Positions 10,142-19,058 of a stretch of 46,073 bases of DNA are shown one piece after another; within the stretch, counting starts at the first letter, position 1, and each line of letters begins with the position of its first letter. The stretch is from positions 41,986-88,058 of the forward strand of contig JAIMKJ010000014.1 of assembly GCA_020692565.1 (NCBI GenBank), read 5' to 3'. Source of the stretch: Thermomonas sp. (GTDB lineage: Bacteria > Pseudomonadota > Gammaproteobacteria > Xanthomonadales > Xanthomonadaceae). A program made the position numbers and the translations under genes. Under the pieces are notes generated by a model, which saw only the letters and a program-made list of their open reading frames with translations, made no database searches and was not told the DNA's origin.

Positions 10142-10173
10142 AAAACGCCCCGGGGAAACCCGGGGCGTTTTTT
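10142..10173 (+). terminator. Intrinsic terminator of the alpha-lytic-like gene
   Basis: A 10-bp GC stem (ACGCCCCGGG / CCCGGGGCGT) with a GAAA loop is followed by a T-run. It lies 35 bases after the protease stop. The flanking A-run allows it to work in both directions. Confidence 0.9.
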
Positions 10174-10292
10174 CTTGCGTCGCGAATTGCCGATGGGCCA
10201 AAACATCCAGGTGAAATCCGCCCATCGCAGAACCGCGCATGCACCACCCTCACGAAACCCGTCCCGGCCGGGCGCATCTCGGCAATGGGCCG

Positions 10293-10321
10293 AAAAAAAG
10301 CCCCGGCTTGCGCCGGGGCTT
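10293..10321 (-). terminator. Intrinsic terminator of the first S8 protease
   Basis: Stem AGCCCCGGC / GCCGGGGCT with a TTGC loop; on the minus strand it is followed by a run of seven T. It lies 80 bases beyond the stop at 10401. Confidence 0.9.
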
Positions 10322-10400
10322 CAGGAATCCGGGAGGGGAATCCGAAAGTCGCAACATGACGCTCCAACGGGCCCAGAGCATCATGCGCATGCATCGAGAC

Positions 10401-12812
10401 TCAGAACGTGATGCTCCAGCTGTTGATGTAACCGGTATCGTTCACGTAGTTGTCGTTCACGCGCAGGTTCCACGTGCCGTTCAAGGTTTCCGAAGACAGG
10501 TTGACGTTGAAGGTCGCGACGATGTTGTCGGCGCTGCCGCCGGTGCGGTTGTGCAGCACGTACACGCTGCCATCCGGCGCCACCAGATCGACCTTCAGAT
10601 CGCCCTTGTAGGTGTGGACGATGTTCACCGCAACCGGGGTCGATGCCGCGCCATTGCCGGTACGACCGGACACCGTGATCGGGCTGTTGACCGTGGCGTT
10701 GTCGAGGATCGCGTAGTCGGTGGTGTTGGTGTAGGTCTGCGGCGTGCCGCCACCGCCGCCCGCGGTGTAACTGCCGACCAGGCTGACCCCGGAGAAGGAC
10801 GAATAGGCCTTCAGGCGGACGTGGTAGGTGCCGGCGGTCGGCGTGGCGAACGTGCAGGTCTCGGCGTTTCCGTTGTTGTAGGGCCGGCAGTCGTAGACCG
10901 TGTCGGTCGGCGCGCTGCCGAGCTTCACGTACATGTCCGCATCGCCCGTGCCGCCGGAGGTCGTGAACACCAGATTGGACGCGCCCGCGGGCACCACCAT
11001 CGTGTAGTTCAGCGCGTTGCCGGTGGTCGCGGCCAGACCCGTGACCGCAACGCCGTTGCTCAGCACCGTGCCGCCGCCACTGCCCGCCGTCACCGTGACC
11101 GAACTGGTCTTGGTATTGGTGGCGCCGCCGTTGTCGGTCACGGTGAGGGTCACCGTGTACGTGCCCGCCGCGCTATAGGTCCTGCTCGGATTGGTCGCGG
11201 TGGATGTGGTGCCGTCGCCGAAATTCCAACTGCGCGATGCGATGGTGCCGTCGCTGTCGGTGGAACTGTCGGTGAAGCTGGCGGTCAGGCCGCTGGTGGT
11301 GACGCTGAAATCGGCGACCGGAACGGTATTGCTGCCGCCGCCGCCCGCTGCGGTCACTGCGGCATCCGCGTCGAGCATGCCGGCGCCGAGCAACTGATCG
11401 GGCGTCTGCGGGAACGGGCGGACGGTATTCTTGAGCAGCGTTTCCAACTGCGCCGGAGTGTAGAGCGCCAGGCCCAGCGCCTGACGACGGCTCTGCACGA
11501 GCGCGGCCACGCCGGCCACGTGCGGGGTCGCCATCGAGGTGCCGCCATAGGAGGCATAGCTTTCGGCGCCCTGCCCCTGCGCACCGGCGTTGAGCGTCGA
11601 CCAGATGTTCGATCCCGGCGCAGCCAGATCGACGACACTGCCGTAAGAAGACAGCTGGTTGTTCTGGACGCTCCAGACCGAACGCTTGCCGGCGCTGTCG
11701 ATCGCGCCGACGGTGATGACGCTGGCGCAATTGGCCGGCGTGTTGTTGGCCGCATTGTTGTTGCTGTTGCCGGCCGCCACGATCACCGTCGAGCCGCGGC
11801 CCACCGCACCGTTGATGGCGTTCTGGTAGGTCGCCGGGCAGGTGGAGCTGCCGCCGCCGAGGCTCATGTTGATGATCTTGGCGGGCGTGGCATTGGCCGG
11901 AATGCCGCTGACCGTGCCGCCCGATGCCCAGGTCACGCCGTCGGCGATGTCGGACAGCGAACCGCCGCAGCGACCGAGCACACGCACGTGCTGGATCTTC
12001 GCGCCGTAGGCGACGCCGGCGACGCCCTTGCCGTTGTTGGTGACCGCACCGATGGTGCCGGCGACGTGGGTGCCGTGCCAGCTGGAATTGCGGCTGATGC
12101 CGCCGGCAGGGCCACAGGCCGAGTTGGTGAACCAGTCGCCCGGATCGTTGGGATTGTTGTCGCGACCGTTGCCGTCCTGCGAGGTGGTGGTGTTGGTGAT
12201 GAAGTCGTAGCCGGCGACGGTATTGGCGTCGAGGTCGCTGTGCGGCGTACTGCCGGTATCGACCACGGCGACGACGATGCCCGAACCGGTGCTCTTGTCC
12301 CACGCGGCCGGCAGATTGATGCCGGCGGTGGCGCCGAAGTAATGCCACTGGTCTGCGTAACGGGTGTCGTTCGGGGTGAGCAGCGGATACAGGCGGATGT
12401 CGACTTCGACGTACTCGACGTTCGGGTCGGCCGCGATCTGGCGCATCAGCGTTTCGGCATCGACGCGATCGAGCTTGCGATCCGAGCGGATCACGTCGGC
12501 GCCCAGCGACATGCGCCGGAAGTGCCTCACGCCGACGTTGCGACCCACGGTTGCGGCACCGCCGGCTCTGCGGTTGATGCCGACCACCGCCTGCGCGGCG
12601 CGGTTCAGACCACGATCGATGGCTGTCGCATCCCTGCGCTCCGGACTTCCGTCGCGATATTTGACGATGAACTGATCGAAGGATTCATCGGTTTGAAGGC
12701 CGGACAGCATCGCCTGGCCGGCGAACGCCTGGCCGGCGGACAGCGCCGACATCGCGGCGAACATGGCGAGGGTCAATGGACGGAGGGAGGAAGAACGGGT
12801 CGAACGCGACAT
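10401..12812 (-). CDS. Secreted subtilisin-like protease (S8) with PKD, PPC and P domains
   Basis: Secreted serine protease of 803 residues. Order: signal peptide (1-31), pro-region (about 32-145), S8 catalytic domain (about 150-490), PKD domain (498-575), PPC domain (583-685) and C-terminal P domain (690-803). Catalytic residues are Asp185 (VVDTG), His246 (SWHGTHVAG) and Ser426 (GGTSMATPH), with oxyanion Asn349 (AAGNS). The P domain ends GYINSWSITF at the last residue. Start: ATG at 12812 with GGAG eight bases upstream, directly before the signal peptide. The PKD-PPC-P tail closely matches that of the 21865-24744 protein, and its P domain matches four other proteins here. It has its own terminator. 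Type II secretion and extracellular protein digestion are inferred. Confidence 0.95.
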   Translation of the reverse strand: MSRSTRSSSLRPLTLAMFAAMSALSAGQAFAGQAMLSGLQTDESFDQFIVKYRDGSPERRDATAIDRGLNRAAQAVVGINRRAGGAATVGRNVGVRHFRRMSLGADVIRSDRKLDRVDAETLMRQIAADPNVEYVEVDIRLYPLLTPNDTRYADQWHYFGATAGINLPAAWDKSTGSGIVVAVVDTGSTPHSDLDANTVAGYDFITNTTTSQDGNGRDNNPNDPGDWFTNSACGPAGGISRNSSWHGTHVAGTIGAVTNNGKGVAGVAYGAKIQHVRVLGRCGGSLSDIADGVTWASGGTVSGIPANATPAKIINMSLGGGSSTCPATYQNAINGAVGRGSTVIVAAGNSNNNAANNTPANCASVITVGAIDSAGKRSVWSVQNNQLSSYGSVVDLAAPGSNIWSTLNAGAQGQGAESYASYGGTSMATPHVAGVAALVQSRRQALGLALYTPAQLETLLKNTVRPFPQTPDQLLGAGMLDADAAVTAAGGGGSNTVPVADFSVTTSGLTASFTDSSTDSDGTIASRSWNFGDGTTSTATNPSRTYSAAGTYTVTLTVTDNGGATNTKTSSVTVTAGSGGGTVLSNGVAVTGLAATTGNALNYTMVVPAGASNLVFTTSGGTGDADMYVKLGSAPTDTVYDCRPYNNGNAETCTFATPTAGTYHVRLKAYSSFSGVSLVGSYTAGGGGGTPQTYTNTTDYAILDNATVNSPITVSGRTGNGAASTPVAVNIVHTYKGDLKVDLVAPDGSVYVLHNRTGGSADNIVATFNVNLSSETLNGTWNLRVNDNYVNDTGYINSWSITF

Positions 12813-12840
12813 AACTGCGACTCCTGCATTTTGAGTGGCT

Positions 12841-12902
12841 GTGTCGGAAGCGGACAGCGCTATACGACAACTTGAGGGTGGCTCGGTGTCGCCAGCGGAC
12901 AG
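12841..12902 (-). promoter_or_regulatory. 17-bp direct repeat upstream of the S8 protease
   Basis: GTGTCGGAAGCGGACAG (12841-12857) and GTGTCGCCAGCGGACAG (12886-12902) differ at two positions and start 45 bases apart, 29-90 bases upstream of the protease ATG. The spacing is about four helical turns, which suits cooperative protein binding. No binding protein can be named. Confidence 0.4.
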
Positions 12903-12940
12903 TCGTTGTAGTCGACAGGGGGAAGCCCAATGGCCGATGA

Positions 12941-13139
12941 ATCGTATACGCAGGATTTTCCCTGCGGTGCTGCGACGCAACAGAGACCGCACCGGACATG
13001 CGCAGGACGAAGCCCTTGCGGATTGCCGATAACTCATTGAATCAAAATTGTTTTATGTCCACCACCAAACACCGGAAACGGTTCCGGAAGCAGCAACCGC
13101 TCATCGGCCTGGATATGATTATTTCTTATATCGTATACG
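12941..13139. promoter_or_regulatory. Pair of ATCGTATACG palindromic sites
   Basis: The decamer ATCGTATACG, with the palindrome CGTATACG at its core, occurs at 12941-12950 and again at 13130-13139. GntR/FCD regulators commonly bind short palindromes centred on GTATAC, and a GntR gene ends 120 bases away. Assignment to that regulator is inference; the first copy could instead be part of a -10 element for the S8 protease. Confidence 0.4.
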
Positions 13140-13261
13140 TTACGCCTGACGGCAACAGCCGATTCCATCGCCTCGCGGACCGTTGCGGCACACCGCTGCG
13201 ACACGCCGATACCTCACGCCGACACGACAGGCCGGCCGCAGGCGGACGATGCCCGCTGCGC

Positions 13262-13942
13262 TCAGCGGTTGGCCTTCAGCAGGCCCATCAGATCGTCCCG
13301 GGTCGATTCGATGTGCATGCGCGTGATGCGCTCCACGTCTTTCGCCGACCCGGTCTGCCACACGCGGAAGATCTCGGTGTGCTCATCGATCGCCAACGAG
13401 GCGCGCCCGGGGGCGATGAAGTGCGTATGCACGTAACGCTGCGAAATCGCCAACAGGCGGCTGACGATGTCGGTCGCGATGGGCTGCAACCTGGGCACGG
13501 TGAGCGACAGATGGAAGTTGCGGTTCGATTCGCCTGCGGTTTCCATCCTGCGTCCCGCCAACTGTCGGACAAGCACGTCCAGTGCGGCTTCGGCTTCCTT
13601 CCGGTCCTCGTGCCGCGCGCATCGCGCACCTTCCGCGCACACTGCGGGCTCGATCATCAGACGGATGCCGAAGACTTCCTCGGCTTCGCCGACGGACATC
13701 GAACGCACCTGGAAACCGCGATTCGCATGGATATCGACCAGCCCTTCCGCGCTCAACTGCACCAGCGCTTCGCGGACGGGAATCTTGCTGACCCCGAACT
13801 CGGCCGCGACCGAATCCTGCAGAAGTTGCGCCCCGCCGGCATAGGTTCCGTTCAAGATGCGATGGCGGACCAGGGCCGCGATCTCCACGCTGATGCTACG
13901 TTTCAAGGGATGCTGTGGGAGACGCTTCGGATCGGTTTTCAT
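13262..13942 (-). CDS. GntR-family regulator, FadR/FCD subfamily
   Basis: Cytoplasmic transcription regulator of 226 residues. The N-terminal winged helix covers about residues 20-85 (LQDSVAAEFGVSKIPVREALVQLSAEGLVDIHANRGFQVR), the classic GntR signature. The C-terminal helical FCD domain (about 90-220) contains the metal or ligand-binding histidines typical of the subfamily, for example NRNFHLSL and RITRMHIES. Start: ATG at 13942 (MKTDPKRLPQ), chosen because the upstream extension lacks family resemblance; no strong ribosome site. The effector is usually a carboxylate, unknown here. It sits inside the exoenzyme island, so control of neighbouring proteases is possible but unproven. Confidence 0.9.
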   Translation of the reverse strand: MKTDPKRLPQHPLKRSISVEIAALVRHRILNGTYAGGAQLLQDSVAAEFGVSKIPVREALVQLSAEGLVDIHANRGFQVRSMSVGEAEEVFGIRLMIEPAVCAEGARCARHEDRKEAEAALDVLVRQLAGRRMETAGESNRNFHLSLTVPRLQPIATDIVSRLLAISQRYVHTHFIAPGRASLAIDEHTEIFRVWQTGSAKDVERITRMHIESTRDDLMGLLKANR

Positions 13943-14042
13943 GCGGCGTGTGCCAAGGGAGGTGGGGCGATCGGTGGATGCGACCGACCATACGCATGGC
14001 AATGGTATCGACGCATCCAGGCAGCGTACCCCAAGCGACGAC

Positions 14043-14084
14043 AAAAAAAAGAACCCCCGCCCCGCCTGGACGGAACGGGGGTTC
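14043..14084 (-). terminator. Intrinsic terminator of the M28 gene
   Basis: Stem GAACCCCCG / CGGGGGTTC followed on the minus strand by eight T. It lies about 170 bases after the M28 stop and about 100 bases before the gntR start. Confidence 0.85.
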
Positions 14085-14164
14085 GCGGTCGTTCCGGGCG
14101 TGGCAGAAATCCGCCCCGGGCGCATGTCGACAGGGGTCCCGGCAGGTCATGGCCTCCGGAACGA

Positions 14165-14193
14165 CAACGCCTCCCGCAGTGCGGGAGGCGTTG
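14165..14193. other. Perfect 13-bp hairpin after the M28 gene
   Basis: CAACGCCTCCCGC / GCGGGAGGCGTTG with a three-base loop, 58 bases after the M28 stop. It has no T-run on either side, so it is more likely an mRNA 3' end stabiliser than a terminator. Confidence 0.6.
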
Positions 14194-14250
14194 GGTGATC
14201 GAAGGCAGCGGTGCACGCCGCTCCCGGGCCTGGCGCATGGTCCGGATGGA

Positions 14251-16209
14251 TCAGAAGGTGATGCTCCAGCTGTTGATATAGCCGACATCGCCACCCGCAT
14301 TGTCGTTCACGCGCAGGTTCCAGGTGCCGTTCAAGGCTTCCGACGACAGATTGACCGTGTAGGTCTGATTGATGTTGTCGGCGCTGCCGCCGCTGCGGTT
14401 GTGCAGCACATAGACCGAACCATCCGGCGCGACCAGATCGACCTTCAGATCGCCCTTGTAGGTGTGGACGATGTTCACCGCGACCGGGGTGCTCGCGGCG
14501 CCGTTGCCGGTGCGGCCGGAGACGGTGATCGGGCTGTTGACCGTGGTGTTGTCGCTGATCGGGTAGTCGGTGGGGTTGGTGTAGGTCTGCGTACCGCCGC
14601 TGCTGCCGACGGTGATCGTGCGGGTGGCGGTATTGGTGGCGCCGCCGTTGTCGGCGACCGTCAGTGTGACCGTGTACGTGCCCACCGAGGTGTAGGTCCT
14701 GCTGGGATTGGTCGCGGTGGAGGTGCTGCCGTCGCCGAAATTCCAGTTTCGAGCGACGATGGTGCCGTTGCTGTCGCTCGAGGTGTCGGTGAAGCTCGCG
14801 GTCAGGCCGCTGACGCTCGACGTGAAGTTCGCGACCGGCGGCGGATTGCCGCTGCTGCCGGTGGTCTTGGCCGCCTCGCCGAGGAACGCCAGTCCCAACT
14901 GCGCGAACTTCGCGCTGTTCTGCGCGGAATTGCCCATGTTGGCGAGGGTGTCGTTCGCGGTGTGGATATTCGGGTTGTAGCCACCGCTGGCAGTGCCCGC
15001 CTCGAAGAACATCGCCGATGGATAACCGGCGCTGGTCCACGACGCATGATCCGAACAGCCGTAGCCGCAGGTGTAGCTGCCGCGACTCATGCCCAGCGGC
15101 GCCAGGTAGGTGTCGAACAGGTTGGTCAGGAACGTCTTCATGTCGGCGTTCGAATAGTCAGAGACCAGACGCATGTCGACCGCCGAACCCGACCGGTAGT
15201 TGGTCATGTCCATCTGCAGCACGGCGACCACGTTCGCGGCCGCGGCCTTGTGCGCCTGCGCGATAGCGTTGGAACCGCGCAGACCCACTTCCTCGGCGGC
15301 GTAGCCCATGAACTTCACGGTGCGCTTCGGCTTCCAGCCATTGGCCATCGCGATCCGCAGCACTTCGGTCAGGGTCGCGATGCCGGACGCGTCGTCATCG
15401 GCCCCGGGGGCGCGCTGGGTGGTGCTGCCGCCGCCGCTGCCGTTGATCGAATCCAGATGCGCGCCGAGCACCACGATTTCGTTCGGCAGTTCGACGCCGC
15501 GGATGGTCAGGATCACCGACGGCTGGGTCGAACAGTTGCTGCAGTTCGACAATTCCGAGGTGACGTCGGTGCGGCTGCCGGCCAGTCCCTGCCAGGTGTT
15601 GCGGATCCATTCGGCGGAAGTCCGCCCGGTGGTGCTGGTGTAATAGCGGTTCTGGTACGTCGACAGCGTGTTGATGGTGTTGTAGATATTCGTGTGCTGG
15701 ACCTGCGACAGCCACGGCGTCACCGTGGCCTGGTTGTCGATGGTGTAGGCGGCGAGCAGCGCGTTGCTTCTGATCGCCTGCGCCGAACGGTCCGCGGCGA
15801 TGAACGCATCCGCCTCTTCGCGGGTCGCGAACGCGAAGAATCCGCCGCAGCGCTGCTCGCGCTGGTGGATGCGTTCGGCGAGCCGGCTGAGCATGTGGGC
15901 TTCGATCTGCGCGACCATCAACGGCGTGCCCAGCCCGTCGGCCGCCGCCGCCCCGCCGCTCACCAGATCGCGCATGCCGTCGTAACTTTTCCTCGCCATC
16001 ACCACATGCACCGGCGCATACGGATCGTGTTCCAGACGCATCGATGCCAGCGCGGCGTCGGCGTGTTCATGGGCATGCTGCGCCTGCGCATGCTGCTCAT
16101 CGGCATGCGTCGCCTGCGCGTGCGGGTGTTCGCCGGATTCGGCGAATGCGGTTGCCGCGAACAGACCGGCACCGATGAAGACTGCGAACAGACTGCTTCC
16201 TGATTTCAT
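14251..16209 (-). CDS. Secreted M28 aminopeptidase (leucyl aminopeptidase type) with PKD and P domains
   Basis: Secreted zinc aminopeptidase of 652 residues. Order: signal peptide (1-23), His-rich stretch (28-49: HPHAQATHADEQHAQAQHAH), pro-region to about 165, M28 catalytic domain (about 166-450), PKD (457-535) and P domain (545-652, ending SWSITF). The two-zinc site is complete by comparison with the Vibrio/Aeromonas enzyme: His251 and Asp253 (GAHLDS), Asp271 (PGADDDASG), Glu306-Glu307 (AAEEVGL), Asp334 (QMDMTNY) and His416 (NIHTANDTL). Start: ATG at 16209 with GGGAGAG upstream. It would trim N-terminal residues from peptides made by the neighbouring endoproteases. The His-rich stretch before the enzyme is unusual and may hold metal. 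Confidence 0.94.
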   Translation of the reverse strand: MKSGSSLFAVFIGAGLFAATAFAESGEHPHAQATHADEQHAQAQHAHEHADAALASMRLEHDPYAPVHVVMARKSYDGMRDLVSGGAAAADGLGTPLMVAQIEAHMLSRLAERIHQREQRCGGFFAFATREEADAFIAADRSAQAIRSNALLAAYTIDNQATVTPWLSQVQHTNIYNTINTLSTYQNRYYTSTTGRTSAEWIRNTWQGLAGSRTDVTSELSNCSNCSTQPSVILTIRGVELPNEIVVLGAHLDSINGSGGGSTTQRAPGADDDASGIATLTEVLRIAMANGWKPKRTVKFMGYAAEEVGLRGSNAIAQAHKAAAANVVAVLQMDMTNYRSGSAVDMRLVSDYSNADMKTFLTNLFDTYLAPLGMSRGSYTCGYGCSDHASWTSAGYPSAMFFEAGTASGGYNPNIHTANDTLANMGNSAQNSAKFAQLGLAFLGEAAKTTGSSGNPPPVANFTSSVSGLTASFTDTSSDSNGTIVARNWNFGDGSTSTATNPSRTYTSVGTYTVTLTVADNGGATNTATRTITVGSSGGTQTYTNPTDYPISDNTTVNSPITVSGRTGNGAASTPVAVNIVHTYKGDLKVDLVAPDGSVYVLHNRSGGSADNINQTYTVNLSSEALNGTWNLRVNDNAGGDVGYINSWSITF

Positions 16210-16386
16210 TGTCTCTCTCCCTATTGTTTCCGCCTCGATCGTCTCGGCGGGTTCGCGTTCGCCGCGCTCGCAGATCGCCCGCGATGACGGCTCCTTGGTT
16301 TCCCCCTGAAAACACGGTGGCTGCCTGCCCTTGCACGATAGCGCCGCCCATCGATCCGATGTCGAAAAGGAAATGCGCCTTGCGTT

Positions 16387-16438
16387 CTGCGGCTCGATGC
16401 TCTGGCTCGATGCTGCGGCTCGATGCTGCGGCTCGATG
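16387..16438. repeat. 13-bp tandem repeat, four units
   Basis: Four consecutive copies of CTGCGGCTCGATG (the second has CTCT in place of CTGC) fill 52 bases upstream of the M28 gene. Possible slippage site; no function assigned. Confidence 0.8.
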
Positions 16439-16493
16439 CCGTCGATGGTGCGGCGTTGGACCTGCCCCCAGATCGATGTCGCACGCACCCGCT

Positions 16494-16523
16494 AACGTAT
16501 GCGAGTGCCGCGGCGCGATCAAG
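16494..16523 (-). promoter_or_regulatory. Conserved 30-bp promoter-like element before M28
   Basis: On the minus strand this reads CTTGATCG, a 10-base variable part, then CTCGCATACGTT. The ends match the element at 18656-18685 exactly and with the same spacing. TTGATC and ATACGT are placed like -35 and -10 hexamers with a 16-base spacer, 285 bases before the M28 start. Confidence 0.5.
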
Positions 16524-16818
16524 CCGCATCGCAGCAGCATTGCAGTGCGTTCCGGTTGCAGGCCGAAAACGGCACTCACCGAAGGTCGCCCCAGCATCGC
16601 AATACATCCGTCGCAATATCGGAGCGCGACGCGCTTGCTGTCGGCAGAATCGATGCCGTCGGTTCTCTCGCCCTTCGCGCACGGGTCGCCTCTGCCGCTC
16701 AACGCTTCCGACGATGGATCGATCGCGCATGCCGGGACGACACTGCCGAGGCTTCCGGCCGCGTGACGCCGCCATTCCACGGCCGGATCGCGACCAGTCG
16801 CGAAGCGAACCCCGCCAC

Positions 16819-16852
16819 AAAAGCAACGCCCCGGCACGAGCCGGGGCGTTGC
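16819..16852 (-). terminator. Intrinsic terminator of the second S8 protease
   Basis: Stem GCAACGCCCCGGC / GCCGGGGCGTTGC with loop ACGA, followed on the minus strand by TTTT. It lies about 80 bases beyond the stop at 16929. Confidence 0.85.
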
Positions 16853-16894
16853 GGTGTATCGGACCCGACCGGTCGGACCGGAGGCCCTGCCGGA

Positions 16895-16920
16895 TGCCTG
16901 CCGCCTTGCGGCGGCACGCA
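16895..16920 (-). other. 3' hairpin of the second S8 protease gene
   Basis: A near-perfect inverted repeat TGCCTGCCGCC / GGCGGCACGCA with loop TTGC starts nine bases after the stop. The same hairpin, with a perfect 12-bp stem, follows the M4 protease at 28393-28420, and both genes encode the same PPC type at their C-terminus. Confidence 0.6.
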
Positions 16921-16928
16921 CGACAGCA

Positions 16929-18443
16929 TTACGGGGTGCGGGTGGCCTTCAGCGTCACGCCCGAGAACGAGGAGTACGCGCGGACGTTGACGTAATACAC
17001 GCTGCCGGCCGTCGGGTTGTTGAAGGTGCAGGTTTCGTTGTTGCCATTGGTGTACGGACGGCAGGTGTAGCTGGTGGTGGTCGGCGCGGCGCCGAGACGG
17101 ACGTACATGTCGGCATCGCCGGTACCGCCGGCGATGTTGAACACCAGGCTGGTCGTGCCGGCCGGCACGGTCACCGAGTAGGTCGACGAAGTGGTGCCGG
17201 TCGACTGCGACGGCAACGCCACGTTCAACACGACGGTGCCCGTCGGCGGCGGAGTGCCACCGAACAGCGAGTAAAGCAGACGGTTCGGCGAACCGGAACC
17301 GGGGTTGGTCACCTTGTTCGGGGTCGAGTTGTTGATGATCGCCGAGGTCACCTGGGCCGGGGTGGCGCTCGGGTTGTTCGCCAGGTACAGCGCGGCGACG
17401 CCAGCGACGTGCGGCGACGCCATCGAGGTGCCGCTGATGCTGTTGGTCGCGGTGGTGCTGGTGTACCAGGCCGAAGTGATCGACGAACCCGGGGCGAAGA
17501 TGTCGAGGCAGCTGCCGTAGCTGGAGAACGACGAACGCGCATCGGTGCTGGTGGTGGAACCGACGGTGATCGCCGACGGAGCGCGCGCCGGCGAGTAATT
17601 GCAGGCGTTGTCGTTGCTGTTGCCGGCCGCGACCACGACGGTAACGCCAGCTGCGGTCATGCGTGCGACCGCATCGTCGGTGGCCTGCGAAGCGCCGCCG
17701 CCGAGGCTCATGTTGGCGACCGCGGGCTTGATGTGGTTGCTGGCGACCCAGTCCATACCGGCGATCACGCCCGAGTTGGTGCCGGAGCCGGTGCAGCCGA
17801 GCACGCGGACCGGATGGATGGTCACGCCCTTGGCGACGCCGTGCGTGGTGCCACCGACGGTGCCGGCGACGTGCGTGCCGTGGCCGTTGCAGTCGGTGGT
17901 GCCGCGGCCGTCGCTGATCGCGGTGTAGCCGTTGCCCATGCGGCCGCTGAACTGGCTGTGGGTGCCCAGCACGCCGGTGTCGACGATGTAGGCATGCACG
18001 CCGGCAGCGGTGGTGTCGTAGGTGTAGGTGCCGCTCAGCGGCAGGTTGCGCTGATCGATGCGATCGAGGCCCCAGGTGGCGCCGCTCTGGGTGGCGTTGA
18101 TCGAGACGTAGCCGTCTTCTTCGACGTAGGCGACCTTCGGGTCGGCCAGCAGTCGGGTGAGTGCGGCATCGTCGGCTTTCACCACGAAACCGCGCAGCGC
18201 GCGATCGAAGGTGCGGACGACGCGGGCGCGATGCTTGCCGGCCATGTCGCGGGCCACGTTGGACACGCGGGAGGCGCTGCCGAGTTCGCCGGCGAGGCTG
18301 GCCGTGCCGTCCTTCAGCACGACGATGTACTGGCCGTCGACCGGACGTTCCACGGTGCGGAAGTCGGCGGAGAAAGCGGGCATGGCGGCGAGGACGAGAG
18401 ATGCACCAATAGCTGCGGAAAGCAATGAGACTCGACGATTCAC
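16929..18443 (-). CDS. Secreted subtilisin-like protease (S8, proteinase K type) with I9 pro-domain and PPC domain
   Basis: Secreted serine protease of 504 residues. Order: signal peptide (1-25), inhibitor_I9 pro-domain (about 37-113: [12 protein letters not shown] to [11 protein letters not shown]), S8 catalytic domain (about 122-395) and PPC domain (402-504). Triad: Asp155 (YIVDTGV), His188 ([10 protein letters not shown]) and Ser340 (SGTSMASPH); oxyanion Asn275 (AAGNS). The chain ends VTLKATRTP. The PPC domain is nearly identical to that of the M4 protease here and is normally cleaved after secretion. Start: ATG at 18443. It shares a conserved upstream element with the M28 gene and has its own terminator. 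Proteinase K-like broad specificity is inferred. Confidence 0.95.
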   Translation of the reverse strand: MNRRVSLLSAAIGASLVLAAMPAFSADFRTVERPVDGQYIVVLKDGTASLAGELGSASRVSNVARDMAGKHRARVVRTFDRALRGFVVKADDAALTRLLADPKVAYVEEDGYVSINATQSGATWGLDRIDQRNLPLSGTYTYDTTAAGVHAYIVDTGVLGTHSQFSGRMGNGYTAISDGRGTTDCNGHGTHVAGTVGGTTHGVAKGVTIHPVRVLGCTGSGTNSGVIAGMDWVASNHIKPAVANMSLGGGASQATDDAVARMTAAGVTVVVAAGNSNDNACNYSPARAPSAITVGSTTSTDARSSFSSYGSCLDIFAPGSSITSAWYTSTTATNSISGTSMASPHVAGVAALYLANNPSATPAQVTSAIINNSTPNKVTNPGSGSPNRLLYSLFGGTPPPTGTVVLNVALPSQSTGTTSSTYSVTVPAGTTSLVFNIAGGTGDADMYVRLGAAPTTTSYTCRPYTNGNNETCTFNNPTAGSVYYVNVRAYSSFSGVTLKATRTP

Positions 18444-18999
18444 GGTAGTTCCTTTTTTAATGAATGATGGTCATGGCAGGTGGTGTTGGTGGGCGCACCG
18501 ACGGTGTCGACCGGCACGCGATTCGCGGATTTGAACCGCACAAGCTCTCGTAGCGCTGATGCGCTTTATTTATTCGAGCTCGACGATCGGGACATACAGC
18601 CTTCGCTTCCCTGGCTGACACCGATGCGGCAGATTCCCCCTGAATCCGCGGACGAAACGTATGCGAGATCCAGCAGCCGATCAAGCTGCAACGCAGCATT
18701 CGTACGTACATGCAGTGCGATGCGGATTCCGCACACGACATACGCACACGCATGCATTTTTCCGCATCGAGTCGCTTCGTCGGCGCACGACCCACGCATC
18801 GAATCACCATCGATTTTCCCGATGAAAATGCGTTTTTTTGCAAGCGACAGAAAAATCTGCGCATCGATAAACATAACTTCCGTCACAGAGCTTTTCGCCA
18901 ACATCACAACACGGCCACCGCCGTACCGATTCGGTATATTCAACAAGCATCGTGCAGCGCGGGCGATGCGGCGGGATGAAAGCGTTTTCTCGACACGCG
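18444..18999. other. Intergenic region upstream of the second S8 protease
   Basis: About 560 bases without a supported gene. It is clearly richer in A+T than the genes around it, especially 18750-18960, and contains the promoter-like element at 18656-18685. Nothing else could be assigned. Confidence 0.6.
18656..18685 (-). promoter_or_regulatory. Conserved 30-bp promoter-like element before second S8 gene
   Basis: Shares AACGTATGCGAG at one end and CGATCAAG at the other (plus-strand reading) with 16494-16523, same total length, 22 of 30 bases identical. It lies 213 bases before the protease start. The adjacent sequence to about 18719 also resembles that beyond the M28 copy (GCAGTGCG in both). 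Confidence 0.5.
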
Positions 19000-19032
19000 A
19001 AAAAAAGCCCCGGCTCGTGCCGGGGCTTTTCG
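19000..19032 (-). terminator. Intrinsic terminator of the first paralogous secreted protein
   Basis: Stem AAAAGCCCCGGC / GCCGGGGCTTTT with loop TCGT, followed by a run of seven T on the minus strand. It lies about 30 bases after the stop at 19059. Confidence 0.92.
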
Positions 19033-19058
19033 TTATCACGAATGATAATGACGAAAAA

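Larger units (their letters stand above)
12813..13261. other. Intergenic regulatory region between S8 protease and gntR
   Basis: About 450 bases without a gene. It holds the presumed S8 protease promoter, a 17-bp direct repeat, two CGTATACG palindromes (listed separately) and, at 13072-13087, an inverted repeat with six-base arms (CCGGAA / TTCCGG). The segment 13025-13140 is much richer in A+T than its surroundings. Beyond these elements I see nothing coding. Confidence 0.6.
16210..16928. other. Intergenic region between M28 and second S8 gene
   Basis: About 720 bases without a supported gene. It contains the M28 promoter region with a conserved 30-bp element, a 13-bp tandem repeat, the terminator of the second S8 gene and a hairpin close to that gene's stop, all listed separately. 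Open frames here have no family resemblance and overlap these elements. Confidence 0.6.

Noticed and set aside
10239..12875. Long open frame on the plus strand opposite the S8 protease (similar ones at 13915-16203, 18480-21875 and 21697-24765).
   Set aside because: They mirror the codon pattern of the minus-strand genes in very high-GC DNA, give low-complexity Arg/Gly/Val proteins with no family resemblance, and lack ribosome sites.
18515..18550. tRNA-like T-arm (GCGGTTCAAATCCGCG on the minus strand).
   Set aside because: No matching acceptor stem, D-arm or anticodon arm could be built around it.
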